From Chloroflexota bacterium (GTDB lineage: Bacteria > Chloroflexota > Anaerolineae > JACRMK01): a DNA stretch of 32,175 bases. The position numbers were made by a program, and so were the translations under genes. This document shows, piece by piece, positions 7,715 to 16,350 of the stretch; position 1 is the stretch's first letter, and every line of letters starts with the position of its first letter. Below the pieces are notes generated by a model, which worked only from the letters and a program-made list of their open reading frames with translations, was not told the DNA's origin and did no database searches. The stretch is taken from positions 1 through 32,175 of the forward strand of contig JACQEC010000097.1 in the NCBI GenBank assembly GCA_016200765.1. Reading direction: 5' to 3'.

Positions 7715-9757
7715 CTATCCTTTGACCAGCCCTTTGGCGCGCAGTTGCTGGCTGATTGAGCTCCACGCATACTTGCCATCCAGCAGGTCGGCCCAGGCCT
7801 TCTGCGCTTCCTTCCAGGGGACCAGCTCATACAACGGCGCAATGTTTAGCAGTACGCCATCGTTCAGGTCCGGGTGGAGGTCCAGCCGCGCAATGCGGTC
7901 AATTGTTTTCTGGAATGTCTTGATTTCATCAACCAGATCAGCCTGCGCGGCCAGCGCGCGCTCCTGTGCCCTGCGCGGCGCGCCTTTCAGGTCTGCTGCC
8001 ACAGACTGCAGGTCGGAAAGCCGCTGGGCTTCAAGATTGAGCTTGGCATCCACATAATCGCGGCCCACGCGGTAGAGTGTGTCTGGGCCCAAGCGATGAT
8101 AGTAGAGCCAGATGCCATAGTTGCGGTTGCGGGATTGCAGCAGCCAGTAGATCGGCGCTTTGCGCCGGCTCTTTGAGTAGCGCTTGATGTGGAAGTCGAA
8201 GAAGTGACGGGGCTGGCGGAAGTATTCGCGCAGGGAGCCGACGCCCAGAATCTCGCAGGCTTCCTGTTCGATTGCGTCCGCCCGCTCGCGCCACAAAAGG
8301 CCGAGGACGGCCCGCACTTGCTTGACGATGTCGTCGGGGTGACGCTCATCGTCGGGCAGGATGCCGTCCCAAGCTATTTTGAGCGGATAGGCCGCATCCG
8401 GAATCGTGGCGGGCGAGTCGTCGAGCGCGGCCGCATCCGGCAGGGTGATCACATTCGGGCGCGCTTGCAACCACGCCTCACTGACGATCGTTCCCGGCTG
8501 GGCTGGCAAGCCATCTGGCCCGACGAGCATGCCTGGCGAGCAACAAGGGAGCGGCTCGAACGGACCCTGCAATTCCGGTAACAGCGACTGGTCAAGCGCG
8601 AAGCGCACGTCCCAGCGACCAAAGGCACAGCCGAGGCACCACATGAGGAAACCTTCTATCGTCGCCTGTGGGTCGTCTGAAAGTAATTCGTCGGGTTCCG
8701 TTTCGGTGTCCACCTCTTGCGCATCTTCTTCGATGCCTGTGTTTTCGACCAACCCGTTGACGTCGCTAGACTCGACGAAATCCTCTGGCGCTAGGCCATA
8801 CAATTGGGCGACTCGTTGATCTATTCGGTTCTGCACTTCCATCAGTTGTGATTGGGTTATTTCATATGCCTCTGCGCTTAGTCTGGCGCCGGATATTGGC
8901 GACTCCCGCCCCAATCGGGCGAGAACAGTCAGCGAAAACGCGTGAGTTGTCTCGTCACTTTTATCCAAGCTGCGAGTCAATTCGTAAGCGCGAAACGACT
9001 GGGTTGACAAGTCTGTAGGGTCGCCCAATGGGGGGATAGGAGTTCGTTGCAGTACACCAACTTCATATGAACCAAATGCCATCTGCAATGTAAGCAGGTG
9101 ATGCCAAATAGCTGAATTCATCAATCCAAGTAGCGCAAGCAGATCTTCGTTGTTGTCATCACTTGTAAAGACTGAAGGCCCTTTGTGACTAAAAATGGAT
9201 TTCCCAGGTAGAGCTCTTGCGCTGAATCCCTTTTGTGTCCTAAGCGGATATGTCAAGCCTTGTCGAAAATAGTACTCACTGTTTGCAATACGCCTAGACC
9301 AATGAGTAGTTCCAGGATCAAACGGATTCTGGGTCACCCATTCTTTCAATTCTTTGCCATTATTGTGCCAGTTGATAACCAACTGGATATCACTGTAGAA
9401 TTTCGAATACTCGCCTCCCTTACTGAGCGGGATCCACGAGCTTCCTAAATCGGTAGTTTTAGCTTCCCACCACAATCTGACGAATCGAAAATCATCACTC
9501 GTGGATAGACCGATTTTTACCACACGATCTTTACTTTCAAAGCGAGGATATCGCCCAAATATTGAAAGCACCCTTTTGCTAGCCCAATATGCGATTGGTG
9601 AGCCCGGGATTTGCCTGAAAGCGTCCGCTTCTATGGCAAACCTGTTAGCAACCGACCGATTAGCATTCAGCGCCTGCACCTGCGCGGCTAAGCGCTCGCC
9701 CTTGTCCTCAATCTCGGTTTTCAACAGGCGGAAGAATACGGTCGGTTCAGCGCTCAT
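7715..9757 (-). CDS. pglX2b: C-terminal half of a second PglX (target recognition and C-terminal domains)
   Basis: This 680-residue protein has no methyltransferase catalytic motifs but matches the C-terminal half of the complete PglX at 16351-20328. Shared blocks are PGSPIAYWASKRV (51-63; the other copy has PGSPWVYWVSDSI), GLSTSDDFRFVRLWWEA (83-99; versus GLATADNFRFLRFWWEV) and a C-terminal LNIAPLYELVPWKEAQKAW-type ending. The start is ATG 9757; a TTG at 9760 is directly preceded by in-frame TAA. It most likely supplies the target-recognition and clamp regions to the N-terminal half encoded just upstream, so the two would form one split PglX. The recognition part (about 8800-9640) is visibly more AT-rich than its surroundings, as if exchanged by recombination. 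If the break is a sequencing error, this is one gene with pglX2a. Confidence 0.85.
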   Translation of the reverse strand: MSAEPTVFFRLLKTEIEDKGERLAAQVQALNANRSVANRFAIEADAFRQIPGSPIAYWASKRVLSIFGRYPRFESKDRVVKIGLSTSDDFRFVRLWWEAKTTDLGSSWIPLSKGGEYSKFYSDIQLVINWHNNGKELKEWVTQNPFDPGTTHWSRRIANSEYYFRQGLTYPLRTQKGFSARALPGKSIFSHKGPSVFTSDDNNEDLLALLGLMNSAIWHHLLTLQMAFGSYEVGVLQRTPIPPLGDPTDLSTQSFRAYELTRSLDKSDETTHAFSLTVLARLGRESPISGARLSAEAYEITQSQLMEVQNRIDQRVAQLYGLAPEDFVESSDVNGLVENTGIEEDAQEVDTETEPDELLSDDPQATIEGFLMWCLGCAFGRWDVRFALDQSLLPELQGPFEPLPCCSPGMLVGPDGLPAQPGTIVSEAWLQARPNVITLPDAAALDDSPATIPDAAYPLKIAWDGILPDDERHPDDIVKQVRAVLGLLWRERADAIEQEACEILGVGSLREYFRQPRHFFDFHIKRYSKSRRKAPIYWLLQSRNRNYGIWLYYHRLGPDTLYRVGRDYVDAKLNLEAQRLSDLQSVAADLKGAPRRAQERALAAQADLVDEIKTFQKTIDRIARLDLHPDLNDGVLLNIAPLYELVPWKEAQKAWADLLDGKYAWSSISQQLRAKGLVKG

Positions 9758-9780
9758 CAATTATCCATTTCAACAGGCGG
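9719..9780. repeat. 13-bp direct repeats flanking the pglX2 split
   Basis: TTTCAACAGGCGG occurs at 9719-9731 and 9768-9780, 49 bp apart. The first copy lies inside the 5' end of the C-terminal half and the second just past the TAA of the N-terminal half. On the coding strand both copies read Arg-Leu-Leu-Lys in the frame of their own gene. The intervening sequence is not duplicated, so this is not a simple tandem duplication. Loss of one unit would remove the ATG of the C-terminal half. Confidence 0.8.
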
Positions 9781-9797
9781 TCAAGCACGTCGCACCA

Positions 9798-11777
9798 TTA
9801 CTCGTAAGCATCCTCGCGCTTCCACTGATAAGGCTCTCCCTTCGCGGCCGCCCCACCAACCTCGCGCTTTTCCAGCACGTAGGCGGCCGTCTCCACCATG
9901 GCCGTATCCAGCACGCCGTAGCCCAGGTCGGCGACGACGTGGATGTGCGTGCGCGGGATCAATAACTCCTCGCGCCAGGCGCGAAACGAGGTCAGGAAAA
10001 ATCCGGTGCGGCTGGTGATGGCGCCGAGGAGGCCGCGCTCGCGCAGCAACTCAAGCCCGCGCTCGACGAAAGCCGCATACAGATCGTTCTTGGTGCGCGG
10101 GTAGTTGGCGTCAATATACGCCTTCGACCCCTTGCTCGCCGCGCCAAAGGGTGGGTTCATCCACACGATGTCGAACGGCTCGAGCAGCAGCTCCAAGAAA
10201 GCGAAGCCGCCCTCCGCATCATTCGCAAACAGCCGCCGGCGCACCGGGTGATCCTGTTCCGCGTGCGCGGCCAGGCGCCGCAGCGCTTCGAGCGCGCCCG
10301 GTTTGAAGCGTTCCTGCCAGAACTCGTAGTCCGTGACGAACGCCAGATCCAAATCCAGCTGTTTCGCCGGCGGGACAGCCGGTTCAAAGAGCTGGGCTTG
10401 CTCGTACTGGGACAAGTTCTGCCAGGCGCGCTCGACCTGCTTCGCCTCCTGTTCAAACGTCTGCTCGATCTTCAGGAGCGAGCCGATCTCGTCGGCTTGA
10501 TGCATCGCCTGCCACATCGCGCGCACGAGGTCGCCGGTGGCGGGGTTGGCGAGCGAAGCGATAAACTCGTCCAACAAGTCGTCCTCGGCCGGCATCGGCT
10601 CGGCCACAACCAGGTTCACCCGCCGGATGATAGGCCGCTGGGCAACCTTCAGGCCCGCCTGCTGGTACGCGCGCTGAGCGCGCAACCAGAGCGCCAGCGC
10701 CCCAATCTGCGCGGCGCGGCGGTCAATCTCGATGCCATGCAGATTGTGCTCCAGAATCAGCGCGGGGATAGCGCGCCGATACTCGGCCAGCGTCGGAAAT
10801 TCTTGCTGGAGCGCCGGCCCCAGGTCGGCGTCCGCGTAGGCTTCCTCGTAGATAACCTCAAATAGGTCATAGCCGTAGAGCAGAAAATGACCACTGCCCG
10901 AGGCCGGGTCGAGTGCGCGCAGCGTGCGTGGATCGCGTTTCGGGCGCGGCGGAATCGGCTGGCCCGGCATACGCACCAGATAGCGGCAGCGCTCCGTCAA
11001 CGCGGTATCGCCTTGACGCATCTCCCACCAGAGTCGCCCGAGCGTGTTATCCACGAGGAATTCGACGACGTAGCGCGGTGTGTAGAACTGGTTGCGGAAG
11101 GCCAGCTCGTAGCTGTTGCGCGGCGCCGCGCTCTCTTTGCGCGCCTGGTCGCGTAGTTCCTTGGGCGTGAAGAACTGGTAAATCCAGCCGATGGTTTCGT
11201 CCTGGCGCCAGGTCTCGGCGAGCGCGTCTTGGTTCAACTGATCGAGCGCCTGCTGTAAGGTGGCCGTGCCCGGGAAAAGAAGCGACTGCGGCAACGAGCG
11301 ATCGAACAGCACGCCGAGCAACCGCGAGAGGTCATCGTACAACAGCTCAAGGTACATTCGGTAGCCGCCATCGGGTTGAGCGCGTATCAACTCGGGGGAG
11401 ACGAGCGCGAATTGGGTGAAGCCCTTGGAGTGCGCACCCTCGCCGATCGAGGGTTGAATCAACTGGCGCTCGGGCTGCTCCATCAGCTTGAGCGCCGCCA
11501 GCCGATTGAGCGCGGTGAACGCGCTCTCACGCACGAAACGCGCAATGGCTTCAGCCGGTTTCGCTCCCTGTGCCTGATAGTGCTTGAGGGCGTCCTCGAT
11601 GGAGCGGCGCTCGGCCCGACCGGCCGCATCGAGATGGGCCAGCCGGTCCAAAGGCTCGATCTGGCCGTCAAGGTGAACGCCATAGGTAGCCTCGAGCTGG
11701 CGCCCGAGATCTTCCTCCAGCCATCGGCGGCAGGCCGCCATAGCCAGACGCAAAGCGTTCCGCAAGGGACTATCCAT
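9798..11777 (-). CDS. pglX2a: N-terminal half of a second PglX (adenine DNA methyltransferase domain)
   Basis: PglX is the N6-adenine methyltransferase that marks host DNA and gives BREX its specificity. This 659-residue protein has the SAM-binding motif LDPASGSGHF (289-298), a motif LILEHNLHGIEIDRRAAQIG (340-359) and the catalytic NPPF (541-544). The N-terminal helical region (ETIGWIYQFF, 194-203; FYTPRYVVEFLVDNTLGRLW, 231-250) matches the first PglX. It ends at AAYVLEKREVGG plus 18 residues, exactly where full-length PglX proceeds into the recognition region. The start at 11777 overlaps the end of the HEPN gene by 8 bp (ATGGATAG), giving translational coupling; a longer frame to 11891 only shadows that gene. 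After its TAA (9798-9800) the same frame stays open for 16 codons to a TGA that overlaps the next start, hinting that the TAA is recent. Confidence 0.9.
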   Translation of the reverse strand: MDSPLRNALRLAMAACRRWLEEDLGRQLEATYGVHLDGQIEPLDRLAHLDAAGRAERRSIEDALKHYQAQGAKPAEAIARFVRESAFTALNRLAALKLMEQPERQLIQPSIGEGAHSKGFTQFALVSPELIRAQPDGGYRMYLELLYDDLSRLLGVLFDRSLPQSLLFPGTATLQQALDQLNQDALAETWRQDETIGWIYQFFTPKELRDQARKESAAPRNSYELAFRNQFYTPRYVVEFLVDNTLGRLWWEMRQGDTALTERCRYLVRMPGQPIPPRPKRDPRTLRALDPASGSGHFLLYGYDLFEVIYEEAYADADLGPALQQEFPTLAEYRRAIPALILEHNLHGIEIDRRAAQIGALALWLRAQRAYQQAGLKVAQRPIIRRVNLVVAEPMPAEDDLLDEFIASLANPATGDLVRAMWQAMHQADEIGSLLKIEQTFEQEAKQVERAWQNLSQYEQAQLFEPAVPPAKQLDLDLAFVTDYEFWQERFKPGALEALRRLAAHAEQDHPVRRRLFANDAEGGFAFLELLLEPFDIVWMNPPFGAASKGSKAYIDANYPRTKNDLYAAFVERGLELLRERGLLGAITSRTGFFLTSFRAWREELLIPRTHIHVVADLGYGVLDTAMVETAAYVLEKREVGGAAAKGEPYQWKREDAYE

Positions 11778-12597
11778 GGGCCGCGTTCGCCTCGACTTGT
11801 GCGGCGTATGCTTTGATGCGTTCGACAACCAATTCGTCGAGCGCCAGGCAAATATGGCGTATCGTGTCAACCGACTGCTTGGCCGCCGCAAACGTAATCG
11901 CTTGCGGCTCGCCGTCCGGGTTGTCCTGCGGCCGGTCGGCTCGGTGCACGATGTCGTTGCGGCGTGTCACCGTCCGATCGAGCGTGTCCATGATCTCTCT
12001 TCTCTCGGCGTTCATCCCCAGGTGGGTAACGATTTGCTCCCACGGCTTCTCGAGCCCATGCAGCCGCCCCACTACCGCTACGCCTTTGCGCGTGCTTAGA
12101 TACTTGAAATTCGTCAGGCTCAAGATCCGGGTCGAAATATAGTCGGCGGCGCTGGCGTCTTTGATCAGCCGCAGCGTCTCATCCAGTGTGAAGGTCAGAT
12201 CCTTGAAATAGTCAACCACCGTGGGGTCGTTGGTCGGTATGAAATCGCGTCCGACCGCGCGGATGATGATCGGCAGGTTCGCCCGCAGCAGGGCCGGCAG
12301 GAACGTGTCCAGCGCCGTACACGCCATCACGATCGACTGCCGCAGCAAGTGCGCCAGCGTGGCGCGCCGCAGCGTCGAGCGCGCCATCTGCGCGCGCTCG
12401 CGCACCAGTCCCAGAAACAGCTCGTTGGTCACGACCATCAGGTCTTCTTCGCGCGTGGCGTGCACCAGCAGACGCAGGGCGCCGACCATCTCGCCTTCGG
12501 TCAAAATCTGATCGTCCGCGTCCAGCAAGCGGTAAATCTGCAAGAGCAGTTCGGCAGGCCGAATATTGTCTTCGAAGATTTGGCGCGGGTTAGACAT
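11770..12597 (-). CDS. HEPN-superfamily predicted RNase inside the BREX operon
   Basis: This 275-residue, mostly helical protein shows a HEPN signature: VTRRNDIVHRADR (210-222), where R213 and H218 fit the R-x4-H catalytic motif with polar Asn behind the Arg. A preceding long helical pair (RSTLRRATLAHLLRQSIVMACTALDTFLPALL, about 73-104) resembles the first helices of RiboL-PSP/MAE-type HEPN proteins. HEPN proteins are commonly metal-independent RNases in toxin-antitoxin, abortive-infection and CRISPR systems. It starts four bases after brxC with GGAG seven bases upstream, and its stop overlaps the start of pglX2a, so it is made as part of the BREX set. It is not one of the canonical BREX subunits. 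No separate antitoxin is visible, so the BREX subunits themselves may hold it in check. Function is inferred from the motif only. Confidence 0.7.
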   Translation of the reverse strand: MSNPRQIFEDNIRPAELLLQIYRLLDADDQILTEGEMVGALRLLVHATREEDLMVVTNELFLGLVRERAQMARSTLRRATLAHLLRQSIVMACTALDTFLPALLRANLPIIIRAVGRDFIPTNDPTVVDYFKDLTFTLDETLRLIKDASAADYISTRILSLTNFKYLSTRKGVAVVGRLHGLEKPWEQIVTHLGMNAERREIMDTLDRTVTRRNDIVHRADRPQDNPDGEPQAITFAAAKQSVDTIRHICLALDELVVERIKAYAAQVEANAAHG

Positions 12598-12601
12598 AGG
12601 G

Positions 12602-15600
12602 CTACTCCAGGACGATCTTGGCGCCTGATTCCAACAACTTGAGCAGGTGATCGCGCAAGCGGTTTAGCAGCTCCTCAACCTCCTGCGGCGTGCTAAGCGC
12701 CTGGTATGAACTCACGACTTCGGCCATGCGCACGCGCTTGATTTTCTGCTCCGGCTGCAAGAGCTCTTGCATGGCGTGGATAACCCGTTCCCGTAGTGCT
12801 GGCATAGCGTCGAGATCCGACTCCATCTCGGGCAGGGTCGCGCGGCAGTGACCGCAGGCCAGCGCGCCAGCCGGTAGCTCTAGTTGATCACAGGCGCGTG
12901 CTTGCAAGGGCGCGAGCAGAGGGTCTTGCATCGTCTCTGGAACCGACGCCCAGTCGGGCAGGCCTTTGACGAACTCGATGGCCCGAGTGTACGCTTCGGC
13001 GCGTGTCTGGTGACCAGCGCGATAGAGCGCTGTGTACGCGGCTTCGACGTCGCCTGCGATCGCATCGATCTGCGCCGCTTCGCGGTAGAGCGCTAGCGAC
13101 TGCAAGGTCTCGTCAAGGCTCTTCATCTGCGCTTGCAGCGTAGCATCTGCGGCCCGCTCGGCCAACACGGGCCAAAGCTGGTTGAGCGCGGTGCGCGCGC
13201 GCTGCAAGCGCCGCAGCCCGGCCGGATCGGTCGCCTTGCGAATTTCCTGCGTCTGTTGGCGCAACTGCTTAAAGGTTTCGCCCTCGCCAGCCAGAATGTT
13301 GACGACGTCATCTGATGGGCTTTGGATAATCGTGTTGAGCTGCGAGCGATACTCGGCCAGAAGATCAGCGCCCGGCAGGTCATTCGCCGCCGCTTTGGCG
13401 ATAACCTCCAGCAGGGCTTCGCGCTCGGCGGAGGCCAGCTTCTGGAACCCCTGCGCGATCGCGTTCTCGTCAACATCCACCTCTTCGCCGGTCAGCGCTT
13501 CGTAGCGCTTGGCCGCGCCGACGAGCGTCTGCAGGTCGGGGGCCTTGCGCGGAGCAAAGGATGCCGCGCGAAAGGCATTGGCGCCGGTGAAGACCGGCCG
13601 AACTTGAGGGTCCAGATGATGACGGAAGCGCCGGCCCTGGTAGGTGACTTCGATCGTGCCTTTGCGCAGTAGGCTGGCGAGCACGATCCAGACCGTCTCT
13701 GGCTCCCAGCCGTACGGTATGGCGCGGAAGTGGTCTTCGAGCATGCGCCCGGTCACCTTGTTGCCGTACGAGTGCTCGCGTTGCACATAGGCGACGATCT
13801 CTTTTGCGATCGGCGCGTTATCGTTGATGATGAATTTGCCGCGGTCCTGAATGACCAAACCCAGGCCCTCGTCGCCAGCATAGAAGACTTTGGCGAGGCC
13901 GTTCAGGTTGGCCGCCTTGAGAATCTCTTCGGCCTCATCGCCCTTGATTGGACGCGCGCCCAATTCAAGTTGTGGGTAGAGCTGGGGCATGGCAAAATCA
14001 AACAGGGCATGGAAAATCTCCGACACCATCTTGCCAAGTTGAGCGCCCTCTCGGGGCGCACCGCCCAAAAAGCCGGTGCCCCGCGCGAGCTGATCTAACA
14101 GCAGGTTTTTCAGCCGCTCTTCGTGCCGGAGCACGGCCTGCTTCTCCGCCGCCAGACTGGCGGCCTCCTCGTCCGAGTGCAGCTTGCCCTGCGCGCGCAT
14201 CTGGTCGTATTTGGCCGCCATCTGTTTGGAGCGATAAACTTCTGCTAGCAGTTCGTCAATATCGTCTGTCAGGGCAAAGACCCAAAATAGGCGCGCCGGC
14301 GCTTGCCGGCTCTCATTCTGTGTCGCTTGGCACTCGGCGGCAAAGCCAGCGGGGCTATCGCTTAGCTTCAGCTCGAGCGGAATCTGCGCTTTGTTCGAGG
14401 TAATGTTGCGGCCTTGCCAAATGACGTTCAGAGCAAACGTGCGTCGCTTGTAGAGGTGACGGCTCAACGCAGGCTCTTGGAAGATACCCGCCAGCGCCCC
14501 TTCCATGAGATCGTTGCGCTCTCTTAACGAGGGGCTAAGGCTATTGCGCTCGGTCGTCCAGGTCTTCTCCTGCGCCGTCAGCAGTTTCCAGCCGTCCTCC
14601 GTCTGCCGGATGAACTGCCGCTTTTCGAGTTGTTGGATGGCTTGCTCAACCTCGGCCAGGGGTGATTTGGCATCCACGGCGTCGTAGAGCAGGACCGCAA
14701 TGTTGCGCTCGCTGCGCGGCAGGCCGCGCGTGTACTCCATCAGGCTGATGGCTTTGGCCGTGCGCACGACCCACGGTTCGCCCGAGAATATCTCCTGGAT
14801 CTCGTTCAGGTCGCGCTGGCGCTCGGAGGGTAGATTGGTATAGAGCAGGTCGTAAATGCGATCGAGGGTGACGAGCGTCCCGATGGGCGCTTCGGCAAGC
14901 CTGGTTTGTTTACTGACCAGCATTTCGTAGGCCTGCTTGATGATGGTGCGACTGCTGCCGCCGAAATGGCGGGGCGCGCCCGGCTGGAGGCGCAAGCCCG
15001 AGACAATATCAATCGAGAGTTCGATGAAGTGCGGCAGATAGGGATAGAACTGGACGAATTCGTCCGCGTTGAGATCGAAGCGAACCTTGTCCGAGCGTTC
15101 GGCCTGGATGTGGGTGCGGAGCTGGGCCCCCGACGTTCGGTAGAGTTCACGCAGCAGCGCTTCGGCCTCGGGCTTCTTGGGGAGCACGCGCTTGGTCGCG
15201 ACCTCACGAATATCACTGGGCACCATGTCAATATGGTGACGGAAACGGTCTTGCAGTCGCGCGAGCTCTACGCGCTTATCGCGGATGGCGGCGACGACCT
15301 CGTCGAGTTTTTCCTGGGACGTGACGACAATCCAGACCGGCGCCACCGCCCGGCGCGCTTCGACGCGGTTCTTGCCCTCCTTGCCGAACTGCTCGACGAT
15401 GGCGCGCAGATTTTCGATTTTTTCGGCGCTGCGCGCGACATATTGGCCGACCTCGTCAATCACGAACATCATGGTGCGGCCGGGATAGCGGCGCGCCGCC
15501 AGCTCAAACGTCCGCTGTACCAGATAGCGGACGTTGATATCGGCGGGGTTGGTAATCGTCTGCGCCCACGACTCGGGCCGCGGGTACGTCTTGGGGTCAA

Positions 15601-16333
15601 TCTCATGCAAGGTGGCGCTGGCGCGCTGGATCTTCTGCGCGCCTTTGCGGACGCGCTGCCAGGTGCGATACGCATCGGGCGGCACTTCCTTCAGCGTGAC
15701 AGGCACCCCGGCGTCGCTTTCGCCGTCGCCCGAGACCTGGCCGCCGAAGAGCCTGGCGCACGCCTGCACGAAGGCGCCCAGCCGTCCCTCGGATTCCAAC
15801 TCGATCTCGAGCGCAGCTACGTCGTAGTCCTGTGCGTAGTCCAACTCGCGCAGGAGCACGCTGTACATGATCTCGGCCAGCGATTCGTTGGCGCGGCGCA
15901 CGGCCCGGTCAACCTGCACGTCGAACATGATGACCTGCGCGGGAATGAGTTTGTTGATGAAATCCAGATGGTTGGCGATGCCCTCGACCAGCGGGTCATG
16001 CGGCGACTGCCGGCGAAGTTGCTCGATGAACAGCGCGGCCGCCGGTTTGGCGCGCAGTGTCGGGTTGGCGACGATATATCCGAAGTTCTTGGCAAACGAC
16101 GACTTGCCGGAGCCGAAGAAGCCCGAGACCCAGACGCCCACCGCCTCGGTCGGCTCCCCTTGGCTGTCGGCGATTGCCGTGAGGAGTTCGAGGTACTGCT
16201 CTTTGATATTCTTCGTCGCGACGTACTCGACGATTTCGCCGTAGACCGTCTGCTCGTCCCGCTGGTCGAGCTTGATGACTTCCTCGATCGGTTGCGAGAG
16301 GTCACGGGCTATCAGGTCGCCAATCGTTTTCAT
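12602..16333 (-). CDS. brxC: BREX P-loop ATPase BrxC
   Basis: BrxC (PglY-related, DUF499-type) is the large ATPase of BREX, needed for both methylation and exclusion. I choose ATG 16333 (1243 residues, MKTIGDLIARDL), which matches the usual BrxC N-terminus and has GGAG five bases upstream. Two in-frame ATGs at 16348 and 16351 overlap the pglX stop (TGATGATG), and a longer frame reaching 16516 only shadows pglX. Walker A is GFFGSGKSS (71-79) and Walker B TMMFVIDEVGQYVARS (287-302). The C-terminal third is helical, with a CGHC pair near the end (LACGHCRATLP) that could bind metal. Unusually, brxC follows pglX rather than preceding it. Confidence 0.95.
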   Translation of the reverse strand: MKTIGDLIARDLSQPIEEVIKLDQRDEQTVYGEIVEYVATKNIKEQYLELLTAIADSQGEPTEAVGVWVSGFFGSGKSSFAKNFGYIVANPTLRAKPAAALFIEQLRRQSPHDPLVEGIANHLDFINKLIPAQVIMFDVQVDRAVRRANESLAEIMYSVLLRELDYAQDYDVAALEIELESEGRLGAFVQACARLFGGQVSGDGESDAGVPVTLKEVPPDAYRTWQRVRKGAQKIQRASATLHEIDPKTYPRPESWAQTITNPADINVRYLVQRTFELAARRYPGRTMMFVIDEVGQYVARSAEKIENLRAIVEQFGKEGKNRVEARRAVAPVWIVVTSQEKLDEVVAAIRDKRVELARLQDRFRHHIDMVPSDIREVATKRVLPKKPEAEALLRELYRTSGAQLRTHIQAERSDKVRFDLNADEFVQFYPYLPHFIELSIDIVSGLRLQPGAPRHFGGSSRTIIKQAYEMLVSKQTRLAEAPIGTLVTLDRIYDLLYTNLPSERQRDLNEIQEIFSGEPWVVRTAKAISLMEYTRGLPRSERNIAVLLYDAVDAKSPLAEVEQAIQQLEKRQFIRQTEDGWKLLTAQEKTWTTERNSLSPSLRERNDLMEGALAGIFQEPALSRHLYKRRTFALNVIWQGRNITSNKAQIPLELKLSDSPAGFAAECQATQNESRQAPARLFWVFALTDDIDELLAEVYRSKQMAAKYDQMRAQGKLHSDEEAASLAAEKQAVLRHEERLKNLLLDQLARGTGFLGGAPREGAQLGKMVSEIFHALFDFAMPQLYPQLELGARPIKGDEAEEILKAANLNGLAKVFYAGDEGLGLVIQDRGKFIINDNAPIAKEIVAYVQREHSYGNKVTGRMLEDHFRAIPYGWEPETVWIVLASLLRKGTIEVTYQGRRFRHHLDPQVRPVFTGANAFRAASFAPRKAPDLQTLVGAAKRYEALTGEEVDVDENAIAQGFQKLASAEREALLEVIAKAAANDLPGADLLAEYRSQLNTIIQSPSDDVVNILAGEGETFKQLRQQTQEIRKATDPAGLRRLQRARTALNQLWPVLAERAADATLQAQMKSLDETLQSLALYREAAQIDAIAGDVEAAYTALYRAGHQTRAEAYTRAIEFVKGLPDWASVPETMQDPLLAPLQARACDQLELPAGALACGHCRATLPEMESDLDAMPALRERVIHAMQELLQPEQKIKRVRMAEVVSSYQALSTPQEVEELLNRLRDHLLKLLESGAKIVLE

Positions 16334-16350
16334 AGGGGCTCCGGGCATCA

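Noticed and set aside
9719..9816. Tandem duplication as the cause of the pglX2 split
   Set aside because: Only the 13-bp ends match; the 36 bp after each copy are unrelated, so it is not a simple 49-bp tandem duplication.
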